From Vreelandella nanhaiensis (GTDB lineage: Bacteria; Pseudomonadota; Gammaproteobacteria; Pseudomonadales; Halomonadaceae): a stretch of 64,000 nucleotides of DNA. Positions within the stretch are counted from its first letter, which is position 1, and each line of letters opens with the position of its first letter. Shown piece by piece: positions 31,533 through 39,658 of the stretch. The stretch covers positions 372,001 through 436,000 of the forward strand of contig NZ_RZHF01000004.1 in NCBI RefSeq assembly GCF_003990185.1, written 5' to 3'. The notes below the pieces were generated by a model that had not been told where the DNA came from, searched no databases, and worked only from the letters and a program-made list of their open reading frames with translations. The position numbers and the translations under genes are program-made.

Positions 31533-31588
31533 CGTTTTTTAAAAACGGTAGCTTCAAAACGCCGGTTTTAAAACATTGGCTTCAAAAC
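31533..31588. repeat. Four 14-bp imperfect tandem repeats at the dinB 3' end
   Basis: Four consecutive 14-base units, each ending in AAAAC, run from the intergenic region into the last codons of dinB: CGTTTTTTAAAAAC, GGTAGCTTCAAAAC, GCCGGTTTTAAAAC, ATTGGCTTCAAAAC. Units two and four share GCTTCAAAAC. The last unit contains the dinB stop codon. On the minus strand they form T-rich blocks that could help end transcription. Confidence 0.7.
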
Positions 31589-32628
31589 AGGGAGAGCTGC
31601 TCGGCAGGCGCGGCTTCTGCCAGGCGGTAGCCCACGCCCAGCAGCCGTACCGGACGCTTGCCGCGCGCCCAGCCGACGTTCAACAACGTTTCAAACTGCT
31701 CAAGATTGGGCGCCGGGTCAGCGTGCTCTACGGTGGTTTGGGTAAAATCATTGAATTTCACTTTGACCATTAACCCTCTCACCCCAGGCGGGGGGTCAAG
31801 GCGGGCATAGCGGCGCTCCAGATCCTCCAGGAGAGCGGGCAGTTCCTTCCGGCACGTCTCAAGCGTGGGTAGGTCCTTGGCATAGGTCTGCTCGGTACTC
31901 ACCGATTTACGTTCACGGTGGGTTTTAACCGGCCGCTCGTCATGGCCAAAGCTCAGCTCATGCAAGCGCTTGCCAAAGCGGCCAAAGTGCTCCACCAATT
32001 CAGTCAGCGGGCGGGTGCGCAAATCCGCACAGGTATGAATATCCAGTCGTGCCATTTTTTCGGCAGTGCGTGGGCCCACCCCATGAATCTTCTTGACCGA
32101 CAGCGCCTGCACAAAGTGCTCGACCTCGCCGGGGGTAATCACGCATAGGCCGTCGGGCTTGTTCCAGTCACTGGCGATCTTGGCGAGAAACTTGTTGGGT
32201 GCGACACCCGCCGATACGGTGATGCCCACCTCCCGACTGACCCGCTCACGAATCGCCTGGGCCATGCGCGTGGCGCTGCCCTGGTAGAGGGAGACATTCG
32301 AGACATCCAGAAAGGCTTCATCCAGCGACAACGGCTCGATCAGATCCGTCACCTCGCGATAGATTGCAAACACCTGGCGCGCCACGACCTTGTACTTGGC
32401 CATATCGCCACGAATAAGGGTTAGATGCGGGCAGCGCTTGAGCGCCTGGGCCATGGGCATCGCCGAGTGAATGCCGTATTCGCGAGCGGGATAGTTGCAG
32501 GTGGCGACCACCCCGCGCTGCTCGACACTCCCACCAATGGCGATGGGAATATCCTTGAGCGCCGGGTTGTCGCGCATTTCTACTGCCGCATAAAAGCAGT
32601 CACAGTCGCAGTGAATAATTTTGCGCAC
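31582..32628 (-). CDS. dinB: DNA polymerase IV
   Basis: A Y-family translesion polymerase. The 348 residues include CDCDCFYAAVEMRDNP with the first metal aspartate, the YPAREYGIHSAMPM fingers, and SLDEAFLDVS with the catalytic Asp-Glu pair. A helix-hairpin-helix region (KKIHGVGPRTAEKM) and the little finger follow. The C-terminus reads QLSLF, a beta-clamp binding motif of the QLxLF type. The start is a GTG at 32626-32628 after AAGGGTGG. A LexA box 18 bases upstream indicates SOS control. Confidence 0.96.
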   Translation of the reverse strand: MRKIIHCDCDCFYAAVEMRDNPALKDIPIAIGGSVEQRGVVATCNYPAREYGIHSAMPMAQALKRCPHLTLIRGDMAKYKVVARQVFAIYREVTDLIEPLSLDEAFLDVSNVSLYQGSATRMAQAIRERVSREVGITVSAGVAPNKFLAKIASDWNKPDGLCVITPGEVEHFVQALSVKKIHGVGPRTAEKMARLDIHTCADLRTRPLTELVEHFGRFGKRLHELSFGHDERPVKTHRERKSVSTEQTYAKDLPTLETCRKELPALLEDLERRYARLDPPPGVRGLMVKVKFNDFTQTTVEHADPAPNLEQFETLLNVGWARGKRPVRLLGVGYRLAEAAPAEQLSLF

Positions 32629-32645
32629 TGACCACCCTTCTCCAC

Positions 32646-32661
32646 CTGTAAAAAACCACAG
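32646..32661 (-). promoter_or_regulatory. LexA (SOS) box upstream of dinB
   Basis: CTGT-N8-ACAG, read on the minus strand as CTGTGGTTTTTTACAG, matches the gamma-proteobacterial LexA operator consensus exactly in both half-sites. It lies 18 bases upstream of the dinB GTG. Confidence 0.85.
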
Positions 32662-32682
32662 CTTATCACAGGCAATGAATCA

Positions 32683-34146
32683 TCAGGTGCCGCAAAAGGT
32701 TCTCAGCACCTGTTCGCTGCTGGTCGCCGGCGCCGCCAGGCGGCGCGCATCAACTGAGTCGTCGTAGGGGTGTGTGACGACCTCTAGTAGGGTATGAAAA
32801 GGCGCATAATTACCCCCATAGGCGGCCTCGATAGCCTCCTGAACGCGGTGGTTGCGCGGAATGATGGCAGGGTTAGCCCGGCGCATGGCGTCAAGGCGCG
32901 CGCTATCCTTTCCGGCGGCCATCTCAGCCTGCCAGGTTTCCAGCCAGGTGGTTAATGTATCGGGTTGGCTTGTCAACGAAAGCAAGGCATCACGGTGCTG
33001 GGCATCACATGACGCTGCATACTGCGTCAACGCATCAAAGGTGGCGGTCATGTCCATGCCGCCTCGCGCCATCTGGGTCTCCAGCCCTTCCATCAAGCGA
33101 CTGGCCTGCTCACTATTGGCGGCAAGGCCCAGCTTATCGGCCTGAAGCGTGCGCTGCTCGGTGGCAAAGATGTCGCTGAATTTACGGATCGCATCTGTCG
33201 CCTGCTCTACGGCTTCCTCGCCCTCGACCTTCATTAACGGCAACAGCGTTTCCGCAAAACGGGCCAGGTTCCACTGGGCGATGCCCGGCTGGTTTTCAAA
33301 CGCGTAGCGCCCGCCCTGGTCGATAGAGCTAAACACTTTGCGAGGATCAAACTGCTCCATAAACGCGCAAGGGCCATAATCGATGGTATCGCCCGCCACG
33401 CTGGTATTATCGGTATTCATCACGCCGTGGATAAAGCCTATGCTCATCCAACGCGCAATCAGCGCCGCCTGGCGAGCTACCACCGCTTCAAGCAGCGCCA
33501 GATAAGGATCATCCGCACTGGCAGCGTCAGGGTAGTGGCGCTTGATGACATAATCCGCCAAGGCTTTCAGGATCTGTTCGTCTTGTCTCGCGGCGGCAAA
33601 CTGAAAGGTGCCCACGCGCACGTGGCTGCTGGCTACTCGGGTAAAAACGGCACCCGGTTCAAGTAATTGGCGCCGAACCTGCTCGCCACTGGCAACCGCC
33701 GCCAGCGCGCGCGTGGTGGGTACGCCAATAGCAGCCATAAATTCACTGACCAGATACTCACGTAATACTGGCCCCAAGGGCGAGCGGCCATCACCCCCGC
33801 GTGAAAACGGCGTGCGCCCGCTGCCCTTGAGCTGAATATCCCGGCGCTTGCCCTGCCGGTCGATTACCTCACCCAGTAAAAGCGCACGGCCATCGCCCAG
33901 CTGGGGTACAAAGTTGCCGAACTGGTGCCCCGCATAGCCAAGGGCCACAGGCTCAGCCCCCGGTGGCAGCGTATTGCCGCCAAACCACTGGGCCAGCGTG
34001 TCGTCATCGGGTATATCGTCTGCGCCCAAGGTATGGGCCAGCGGCTGATTGAAGGCAATCAGGGTGGGTGTTTCAACCGGCGTTGGCCGACAGGCGACCC
34101 ACAGCGGCTCCGGCAATGTCTTGTAGTCGTGCTCGAAGGTCAACAT
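32683..34146 (-). CDS. selO: Protein adenylyltransferase SelO (YdiU)
   Basis: A pseudokinase-fold enzyme that transfers AMP from ATP to Ser/Thr/Tyr of target proteins, linked to redox stress. The ATG at 34144-34146 follows GGGGAGA; an in-frame start six codons upstream is less favoured. Its 487 residues show AHTLGADD, GYAGHQFGNFVPQLGDGRA, the QLKGSGRTPFSRGGDGR nucleotide-binding stretch, IGFIHGVMNTDNTSVAGDTI with the metal-binding Asn/Asp, and DYGPCAFME. The C-terminus reads FCGT, compared with the terminal Cys/Sec motif of the family. Confidence 0.95.
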   Translation of the reverse strand: MLTFEHDYKTLPEPLWVACRPTPVETPTLIAFNQPLAHTLGADDIPDDDTLAQWFGGNTLPPGAEPVALGYAGHQFGNFVPQLGDGRALLLGEVIDRQGKRRDIQLKGSGRTPFSRGGDGRSPLGPVLREYLVSEFMAAIGVPTTRALAAVASGEQVRRQLLEPGAVFTRVASSHVRVGTFQFAAARQDEQILKALADYVIKRHYPDAASADDPYLALLEAVVARQAALIARWMSIGFIHGVMNTDNTSVAGDTIDYGPCAFMEQFDPRKVFSSIDQGGRYAFENQPGIAQWNLARFAETLLPLMKVEGEEAVEQATDAIRKFSDIFATEQRTLQADKLGLAANSEQASRLMEGLETQMARGGMDMTATFDALTQYAASCDAQHRDALLSLTSQPDTLTTWLETWQAEMAAGKDSARLDAMRRANPAIIPRNHRVQEAIEAAYGGNYAPFHTLLEVVTHPYDDSVDARRLAAPATSSEQVLRTFCGT

Positions 34147-34216
34147 GGCGATCTCCCCTTTCATTCAGTGTCGTCTACCCATACCCTAGCAGTTCATCCA
34201 AGTAGTCAGCGAAATA

Positions 34217-34858
34217 ATGTCATTACTGCCTGAACTATCCCTGCAGGAACTTTCCTTGCAAGAATTATCCTTGCCTCCCCTTTCCCGTGACTTTTATCAG
34301 CGCGATACCGTAGCCGTTGCCAACGACCTGCTGGGCTGCTGGCTCGTTCGCGAGGTAAACGGCACCTTGATGGGGGCACGTATTGTTGAAACCGAGGCGT
34401 ATTGCGGCGCTCACGATACAGCCTGCCATGCGCATCGCGGGCTAACGCCTAGAACGGCAGCCATGTTCGGCGCACCGGGGCATGCTTACGTGTACTTGGT
34501 GTACGGAATGCACTGGTTGCTCAATATTGTGACCGAACCCGAGGGTTCGCCCTGTGCGGTATTAATTCGCGCCGTTGAGCCCGTGCTCAATGAACAGGCC
34601 ATGCGCGAGCGGCGCAGCATGGTGGGCAAACAGCTTTGCAATGGGCCAGGCAAGCTCACCCGGGCTCTTGGGGTAGACAAGACACTCTACGGTCATGACA
34701 TGACCCGCACCGAGCACTTATGGGTATCGGCAGGTAGCCATAACACACCGATTGCCAGCGGACCACGCGTGGGGATCGACTACGCAGAACCCGAGGACCG
34801 CGACGCGCCCTGGCGGTTTTGGCTGGAAGGCAACTCCTGGGTATCCAAGGTGCGATGA
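34217..34858 (+). CDS. 3-methyladenine DNA glycosylase (AAG/MPG family)
   Basis: This base-excision repair enzyme removes alkylated purines. Its 213 residues contain LLGCWLVREVNG, the catalytic IVETEAYCGAHDTACHAHRG, RTAAMFGAPGHAYVYLVYGMHW and NGPGKLTRALGV. The N-terminus carries an unusual threefold ELSLQ repeat before the conserved domain. If the ATG at 34217 is used, translation covers it; no ATG lies between the repeat and the domain. The last 79 bases overlap the 3' end of the convergent sirtuin gene. Confidence 0.93.
   Translation: MSLLPELSLQELSLQELSLPPLSRDFYQRDTVAVANDLLGCWLVREVNGTLMGARIVETEAYCGAHDTACHAHRGLTPRTAAMFGAPGHAYVYLVYGMHWLLNIVTEPEGSPCAVLIRAVEPVLNEQAMRERRSMVGKQLCNGPGKLTRALGVDKTLYGHDMTRTEHLWVSAGSHNTPIASGPRVGIDYAEPEDRDAPWRFWLEGNSWVSKVR
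34232..34276 (+). repeat. Three 15-bp tandem repeats inside the mpg 5' end
   Basis: GAACTATCCCTGCAG, GAACTTTCCTTGCAA and GAATTATCCTTGCCT follow each other exactly, in frame, and encode ELSLQ-ELSLQ-ELSLP. Most differences between units are silent or conservative, consistent with slippage followed by drift. Confidence 0.85.
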
Positions 34859-35712
34859 AGGGCTGCCAACTGCTCGACGGCATGGGTTAGCACGGGCGTT
34901 AAGGGCGCTCGCCACTGGTGGGTAAGTAATGCATCCGCCCGCGTTACCCCCAATGATAACGAGCCGATGGGCAAGCCCATGGCATGGGCCTCACGACAGA
35001 AACGGTAGCCCGAAAACACCATCAACGAGGTGCCAACGGCCAATACCGCCTGGGCATTTTTAAGCCCCACCTCAGCCGCCAACCGGCGCGGCGGCGGCAC
35101 CACATCGCCGTAATAGACCACGTCGGGTTTAAGAATGCCGCCACAGCGCGGGCAATCAAATACTCGAAACGCGCTGAAATCGGCTTCCAGATCGGCATCA
35201 CCGTCCGGGGCGTGGGAGGCATCCATCGCGGCAAAGGCCGGGTTCATACGCGCCATCTCGCTGTGCATGGCATGGCGCATCATTTGATAATCACAGCTCA
35301 TGCACTTCACAAGATCAGCCCGGCCATGCAGGTCAATCACCCGGCGCGACCCTGCCCGCTGGTGAAGGCGATCCACATTCTGGGTTACCAACAGTTCGAT
35401 AAAACCCATGGCTTCCAGCGCCGCCAGCGCTTTATGAGCGCCGCTCGGCTGGGCCTCACGCAAGGCCTTGAACCCGACCAGCGCACGCGCCCAGTAGCGC
35501 TTTCGCACCTGTTGGGATGCCATAAACTCGCCGTGCTGCACCGGCGGCGACCGCTTCCACTGGCCGCTTGCATCACGGTAATCGGGAATGCCGCTGTCAG
35601 TACTCACGCCCGCGCCGGTAATTACCCACAGCTTGGGGTGCTGCTCGATAAAGTGGGCCAGCTCAGCGCCCGCCTGAGCCACACTTTTTTGCATTTCCAC
35701 GGCCTGCGTCAC
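34780..35712 (-). CDS. NAD-dependent protein deacetylase (sirtuin)
   Basis: A Sir2-family enzyme that removes acyl groups from lysines using NAD+. The 310 residues include GAGVSTDSGIPDYR (residues 33-46), TQNVDRLHQRAG, the catalytic histidine in VIDLHG, zinc cysteines CMSC and CPRCGG, and LKPDVVYYGDVVP with AVGTSLMVFSGYRF. An insertion between the two CxxC pairs makes it longer than CobB, as in the class II (SIRT4-like) group. The C-terminal 26 codons are read from DNA that is also the antisense of the mpg 3' end. Confidence 0.94.
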   Translation of the reverse strand: MTQAVEMQKSVAQAGAELAHFIEQHPKLWVITGAGVSTDSGIPDYRDASGQWKRSPPVQHGEFMASQQVRKRYWARALVGFKALREAQPSGAHKALAALEAMGFIELLVTQNVDRLHQRAGSRRVIDLHGRADLVKCMSCDYQMMRHAMHSEMARMNPAFAAMDASHAPDGDADLEADFSAFRVFDCPRCGGILKPDVVYYGDVVPPPRRLAAEVGLKNAQAVLAVGTSLMVFSGYRFCREAHAMGLPIGSLSLGVTRADALLTHQWRAPLTPVLTHAVEQLAALHRTLDTQELPSSQNRQGASRSSGSA

Positions 35713-35829
35713 TTGTTCACCCTAGGCAAGTTTCCCCTATCTCGACGATACTGTAGGACATTCAGGGCACATGCAACGGTTAATGCCATGCATGACAGCG
35801 GTGCCCAACAAGCATTCAAGGAGCGCCTC

Positions 35830-37002
35830 ATGCAGAAAGATCACGATATCATCATTGTTGGCGGTGGCATGGTGGGCGCCGCCCTGGCTGCCCGCCTGGG
35901 CAATGCGGGCTTCTCAATCGGGCTGATTGAGCGCGGCGACGCGCCTAAAGCGCCCAGCGGCGACTATGACCTGCGCATCTCCTCACTGAATGCGCGTTCG
36001 CTGGCATTTATCAAGCTAAGCGGCACCGAACTGCCCAAGGAGCGTTGTTGCCCGTTTCGGCATATCGACGTCTCCAACCAGGACGGCACCGGCCACAGCG
36101 TCTTCTCAGCGGCCGACAGCGACATGAAAGACTTTGGCCTGTTTATCGAAAACCGTACACTTCAGCACGCCCTGTGGGAGCGCTTGAAGGAGCTTCCCAG
36201 CGTCACGTGCTACACCCAAAGTGCGCCAGTCAGCACGGTGGCAGCAGGCGAAGCGCGACTGGTCGAGCTGGACGATGGCAAGATGTTGAGCACCCGGCTG
36301 GTGGTGGGCGCCGACGGCGCCCGTTCGACACTGCGCCAGCTGGCCGGTATCGAGGTGACCAGCCACGACTACCACCAGCGGGCCATGATTATCAACGTGG
36401 AAACCGAGCTTCCCCAGCAGGATGTTAGCTGGCAGGTATTCACCCCCACCGGCCCGATGGCCATGCTGCCGCTACCCGGCCATCGCGCTTCCCTGGTGTG
36501 GTATGACAGCGACAAGGCCACCAAAGCGCGCGAGGCGATGGAAGACGACATGCTGAAAATCGCTATCGAAGCGGCCTTCCCGAAGCGCCTGGGCAACCTT
36601 ACCCGGGTTGTTTCCCGCGCCAGCTTCCCGATCAAGCGCCAGCATGCCCGCCGTTATATCGGCAAGCGCCTGGCTTTAATTGGCGACGCCGCTCACGTGG
36701 TGCATCCACTGGCCGGGCAAGGCCTGAACATCGGCCTGCACGACGCCGACACCCTGGCGGATATGGTCATCAAGGGGCGCGACCCAGGCGATTACCTTAA
36801 CCTGCTTCGTTTTGAGTGCCAGCGCCGGGCGGCCAACCAGGCAATGATCGCCGCCACCGACAGCTTCCACCACCTGTTTACCGGCGCCAAACCGCTGCGC
36901 CAGCTGGGCGATTTAAGCCTGCACCTGGCCGAACGCTTCCCCTTCGCCAAGCGCATGATGATGCAGCAGGCCAATGGGAGGAATCCGTTCAGGATGTGGT
37001 AG
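35830..37002 (+). CDS. UbiH/UbiF/VisC-family FAD hydroxylase
   Basis: A flavoprotein monooxygenase of the ubiquinone-hydroxylase family, 390 residues. It shows the FAD loop IIVGGGMVGAALAARL, the ISSLNARSLAF segment, a VVGADGARSTLR (DG) motif and GDAAHVVHPLAGQGLNIGL. AGGAGC lies before the ATG at 35830; the frame is open for hundreds of bases upstream, but that stretch is antisense to the sirtuin and not credible. Which ubiquinone ring position it modifies cannot be told by eye. It stands alone and is convergent with rnz. Confidence 0.9.
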   Translation: MQKDHDIIIVGGGMVGAALAARLGNAGFSIGLIERGDAPKAPSGDYDLRISSLNARSLAFIKLSGTELPKERCCPFRHIDVSNQDGTGHSVFSAADSDMKDFGLFIENRTLQHALWERLKELPSVTCYTQSAPVSTVAAGEARLVELDDGKMLSTRLVVGADGARSTLRQLAGIEVTSHDYHQRAMIINVETELPQQDVSWQVFTPTGPMAMLPLPGHRASLVWYDSDKATKAREAMEDDMLKIAIEAAFPKRLGNLTRVVSRASFPIKRQHARRYIGKRLALIGDAAHVVHPLAGQGLNIGLHDADTLADMVIKGRDPGDYLNLLRFECQRRAANQAMIAATDSFHHLFTGAKPLRQLGDLSLHLAERFPFAKRMMMQQANGRNPFRMW

Positions 37003-37028
37003 TGACTGATACAACCAATTTGGTCGGT

Positions 37029-37075
37029 GAATAGCCGCCTGCGTATAAGAACGATCAAAACGCAGGCAGCTATTC
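37029..37075. terminator. Long hairpin between convergent ubiH-like gene and rnz
   Basis: A 16-base inverted repeat with one mismatch, GAATAGCCGCCTGCGT and ACGCAGGCAGCTATTC, separated by 15 bases. It spans the rnz stop codon and probably ends transcription from both sides, although there is no strong T-run. Confidence 0.7.
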
Positions 37076-38032
37076 GCTCGCCACTTCAGAAAAGTGGCCC
37101 GATTTATCTAGGGTAAATTCGAGAAAGTCCCGCGCCAGATAAAGCGAGCCCGAATAAGCGCTCTGGGCCTCTTTGCGGATATCCTCGATGGAAGGCGACG
37201 CCTGGGGGTTGAGCTGATAACGCGGGCTAAAGTGCGTCAGCACTAGGTTGGGTAGCTGTACGGTTTCGGCAAAATCAGCGACAAGCTTGGCGTAGCTATG
37301 CCCCACTTCAATCGCCTTCTGGGCCATCTCTTGGGTATAGGTGGCTTCATGCACCAGCACTTGAGCACCCGCGCATGCCTCAATCAACAACTCAGGCCGG
37401 TCATTGTCTCCCGCGATCACCACTTTCCTGGGCTTGTTCTTGAAGATCAAGAACTCATGGCTTTTTAACAGCTCCCCCGCGAACTCAATATCAAGCCCTT
37501 GCTTCAACTGCCCCCACAACGGCCCTCTCGGGATGCCCTTTTGAGTTAGCTTTTCGATATTTAAGGCGGCGTCGACGTTTTTCTCCGTAAACGTATAGGC
37601 GTAGCACGCCACCCGATGGGAAAGCGCAAACGTAGCAACCGCCACGTTTTCAAACTCAACGCTTGGCAGGTCGTCTGAGGCGATAAATTCCAGGACGAAA
37701 GGTAAGCCTAGCTGCGTAGCCTCGTAGGTAGCCTCCAACCACGCCTTGATGCCTGTGGGCGCCACAATGGTAAGCGGCGCTTTCCGGCCGTTCATTCCCG
37801 CACTCGCCAGTATGCCCGGCAGCCCATAGCAGTGGTCGCCGTGCACGTGGGTAATCAAGATGGCTTTCAATGAAGTAAACGACAGCTTCGTGCGCAAGAC
37901 CTGATGCTGAGTGCCCTCTCCGCAATCGATCAGATACCAGCCCTTCCCCTTACTCTCACGCAAGGCAATGCCGGTGACGTTTCGGGCTTTGGTAGGCACG
38001 CCAGCGGAGGTTCCAAGGAATAGTAGGTTCAT
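37070..38032 (-). CDS. rnz: Ribonuclease Z (metallo-beta-lactamase fold)
   Basis: An endonuclease of the tRNA 3'-processing family. The ATG at 38030-38032 starts MNLLFLGTSAGVPTKARNVT, the conserved RNase Z opening; the open frame extends seven codons upstream. Zinc ligands H62, H64, D66 and H67 lie in [13 protein letters not shown], further ones in LSHRVACYAY and VIAGDN, and the last histidine in LTHFSPRY. About 320 residues, typical of the short bacterial form. A truncated second copy of its 5' part lies at 48.2-48.6 kb. Confidence 0.93.
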   Translation of the reverse strand: MNLLFLGTSAGVPTKARNVTGIALRESKGKGWYLIDCGEGTQHQVLRTKLSFTSLKAILITHVHGDHCYGLPGILASAGMNGRKAPLTIVAPTGIKAWLEATYEATQLGLPFVLEFIASDDLPSVEFENVAVATFALSHRVACYAYTFTEKNVDAALNIEKLTQKGIPRGPLWGQLKQGLDIEFAGELLKSHEFLIFKNKPRKVVIAGDNDRPELLIEACAGAQVLVHEATYTQEMAQKAIEVGHSYAKLVADFAETVQLPNLVLTHFSPRYQLNPQASPSIEDIRKEAQSAYSGSLYLARDFLEFTLDKSGHFSEVASE

Positions 38033-38108
38033 ATCTTGTTCTCTTTTATGCACTTGCTTTGGAAGCTAGGCTACAGATTCGCTGAATAAATGGGTAATCC
38101 AGTAGCTG

Positions 38109-38199
38109 CGGCTTTAAGCGCAAACTTGCTGGGCGCGTACCCGTTACCAAGCGCATGATGCAGCAAGCTAGCAGATGAAATGCGTTCAAAATACGCGAG
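38109..38199 (+). pseudogene. 3' remnant of a duplicated ubiH-like gene
   Basis: About 85 bases resemble the last codons of the ubiH-like gene at 36922-37002. A 14-base exact core, CCAAGCGCATGATG, is followed by a CAGCAAGC/CAGCAGGC match and a GCGTTCA/CCGTTCA match. One 3-base deletion and several substitutions are visible. It contains no gene of its own and lies just upstream of rnz, as if an ancestral ubiH-rnz unit had been duplicated in tandem. Confidence 0.65.
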
Positions 38200-38269
38200 C
38201 GCTGACTATGCTGAGTAGGGTCGCAATCAGCAGCTAATAACAATCACAACCACCAGCAAAGGAAGCCCC

Positions 38270-39472
38270 ATGCGTCGCACACAACTATCCTCTTTCATAC
38301 AACAGTCCCCTTTCATGATAGCGGGCCTTGGCCTACTCATATCCTCCCCACTATGGGCGTGGGACGGCGTCGTTGAGAAGCAAACCTTTGAGATCGACAG
38401 CTTCACGACTCAAAACGGCGAGACGATTCCCAACGTGACAGTAGGCTGGGAATCCTACGGCGAACTCAACGAAGCCCGTGATAACGCCATTCTGATCACC
38501 CACTTTTTCTCCGGCACCAGCCACGCAGCGGGCCGCTACAATGCTGACGGTAAACCCACTGGCTACTGGGATGCCATCATCGGTCCCGGCAAAGCATTGG
38601 ATACCGATGAGTACTACATCATCTCCTCGGATACGCTGGTGAACCTCAATGCCAATGATCCTAATGTCACTACCACCGGGCCTGCCTCAATCAACCCAGA
38701 TACCGGCGAGCCGTGGGGCATGGATTTCCCCGTGGTAACCATTCGGGACTTTGTCGAAGTACAGCGCGAACTACTGGAAAGCCAAGGCATTGAATCGCTG
38801 CATGCGGTGATGGGCGCTTCCATGGGGGCCCTGCAAGCGATTGAGTGGGCCAGCGCCTACCCTGACCGGGTTGAGCGTTTGATTCCTGTTATCGGCGGCG
38901 GCGTTGCCGACCCATGGCTACTGGCAACGTTGAGCTCCTGGGCTGCGCCAATTCGCGTGGACGCCAATTGGAACGAAGGTAACTACTATGACGGCGAACC
39001 GCCTACCGATGGATTAAAAGAAGCGCTGAAACTCGTCACGCTTAATGCCAACCACTGGCAGTGGGCCAACGAAACCTTTAACCGCGACTGGGCCGATGAA
39101 GAGCGCGACCCTGCCCAGGATATCAGCGCCCGCTACGCCATTGAGCAAACGCTGGATGATATTGCCGCCGCCCGTGCGGAGCTTTCCGATGCCAACCACC
39201 TGCTCTACCTGGTACGCGCCAACCAAACCTTTATGGCGGGCCACGGCGATTCGTTAGAGGAAGGACTGGCCGCCATCGAAGCGCCCACACTGATGCTGTA
39301 TAGCGAAAACGACCTGGTATTCGCCCCCCAAGGCGTGCGCCGCACCGCCGAATTGATTGAAGCGGACGGCACTGAAGTGACGCTGGAAACCCTGGAAGGC
39401 AATCGCGGCCACTTGGATGGCGTGCTATCCATTGACCAAGCGAGTGATACGTTGCGGGCGTTTTTGCAGTAA
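38270..39472 (+). CDS. Periplasmic MetX-like alpha/beta-fold esterase (E22 type)
   Basis: 400 residues with a signal peptide (cut near SSPLWAWDG), so exported. The rest is of the homoserine O-acetyltransferase (MetX) fold: NAILITHFFSGTSHAAG, GPGKALDTDEYYIISSDTL, VMGASMGALQAIEWA with the nucleophilic serine, LMLYSENDLVFAP with the catalytic aspartate and RGHLDGV with the histidine. A periplasmic location argues against methionine biosynthesis, so this is likely an acyl hydrolase of unknown substrate. A decayed copy of its last 80 bases is found at 41.39 kb. Confidence 0.85.
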   Translation: MRRTQLSSFIQQSPFMIAGLGLLISSPLWAWDGVVEKQTFEIDSFTTQNGETIPNVTVGWESYGELNEARDNAILITHFFSGTSHAAGRYNADGKPTGYWDAIIGPGKALDTDEYYIISSDTLVNLNANDPNVTTTGPASINPDTGEPWGMDFPVVTIRDFVEVQRELLESQGIESLHAVMGASMGALQAIEWASAYPDRVERLIPVIGGGVADPWLLATLSSWAAPIRVDANWNEGNYYDGEPPTDGLKEALKLVTLNANHWQWANETFNRDWADEERDPAQDISARYAIEQTLDDIAAARAELSDANHLLYLVRANQTFMAGHGDSLEEGLAAIEAPTLMLYSENDLVFAPQGVRRTAELIEADGTEVTLETLEGNRGHLDGVLSIDQASDTLRAFLQ

Positions 39473-39479
39473 GGGATTG

Positions 39480-39507
39480 AGCGCTGGTTTCTCTGGGAGC
39501 CAGCGCT
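39480..39507 (+). terminator. Possible terminator hairpin after the MetX-like gene
   Basis: An 8-base perfect inverted repeat AGCGCTGG / CCAGCGCT with a 12-base loop, seven bases after the stop codon. No strong T-run follows, so it is only a candidate. Confidence 0.5.
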
Positions 39508-39658
39508 TGCTCTTCTAGCACCGCTCTGAGGCCTGCCTATTTCGCCACATTCTGACGATGATCAACATAACGGCAAATACGTCGAACCACCGCAAGTGCG
39601 AACGCTGCGCGAGTGACTACACTGGTGTGGCCACCCACGCTATTAGGACATAACCGTT

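Noticed and set aside
34984-35829. Long upstream extension of the ubiH-like open frame (282 codons)
   Set aside because: It is antisense to the well-conserved sirtuin gene and shows no family resemblance; the flavoprotein motif begins just after the ATG at 35830, which has its own ribosome site.
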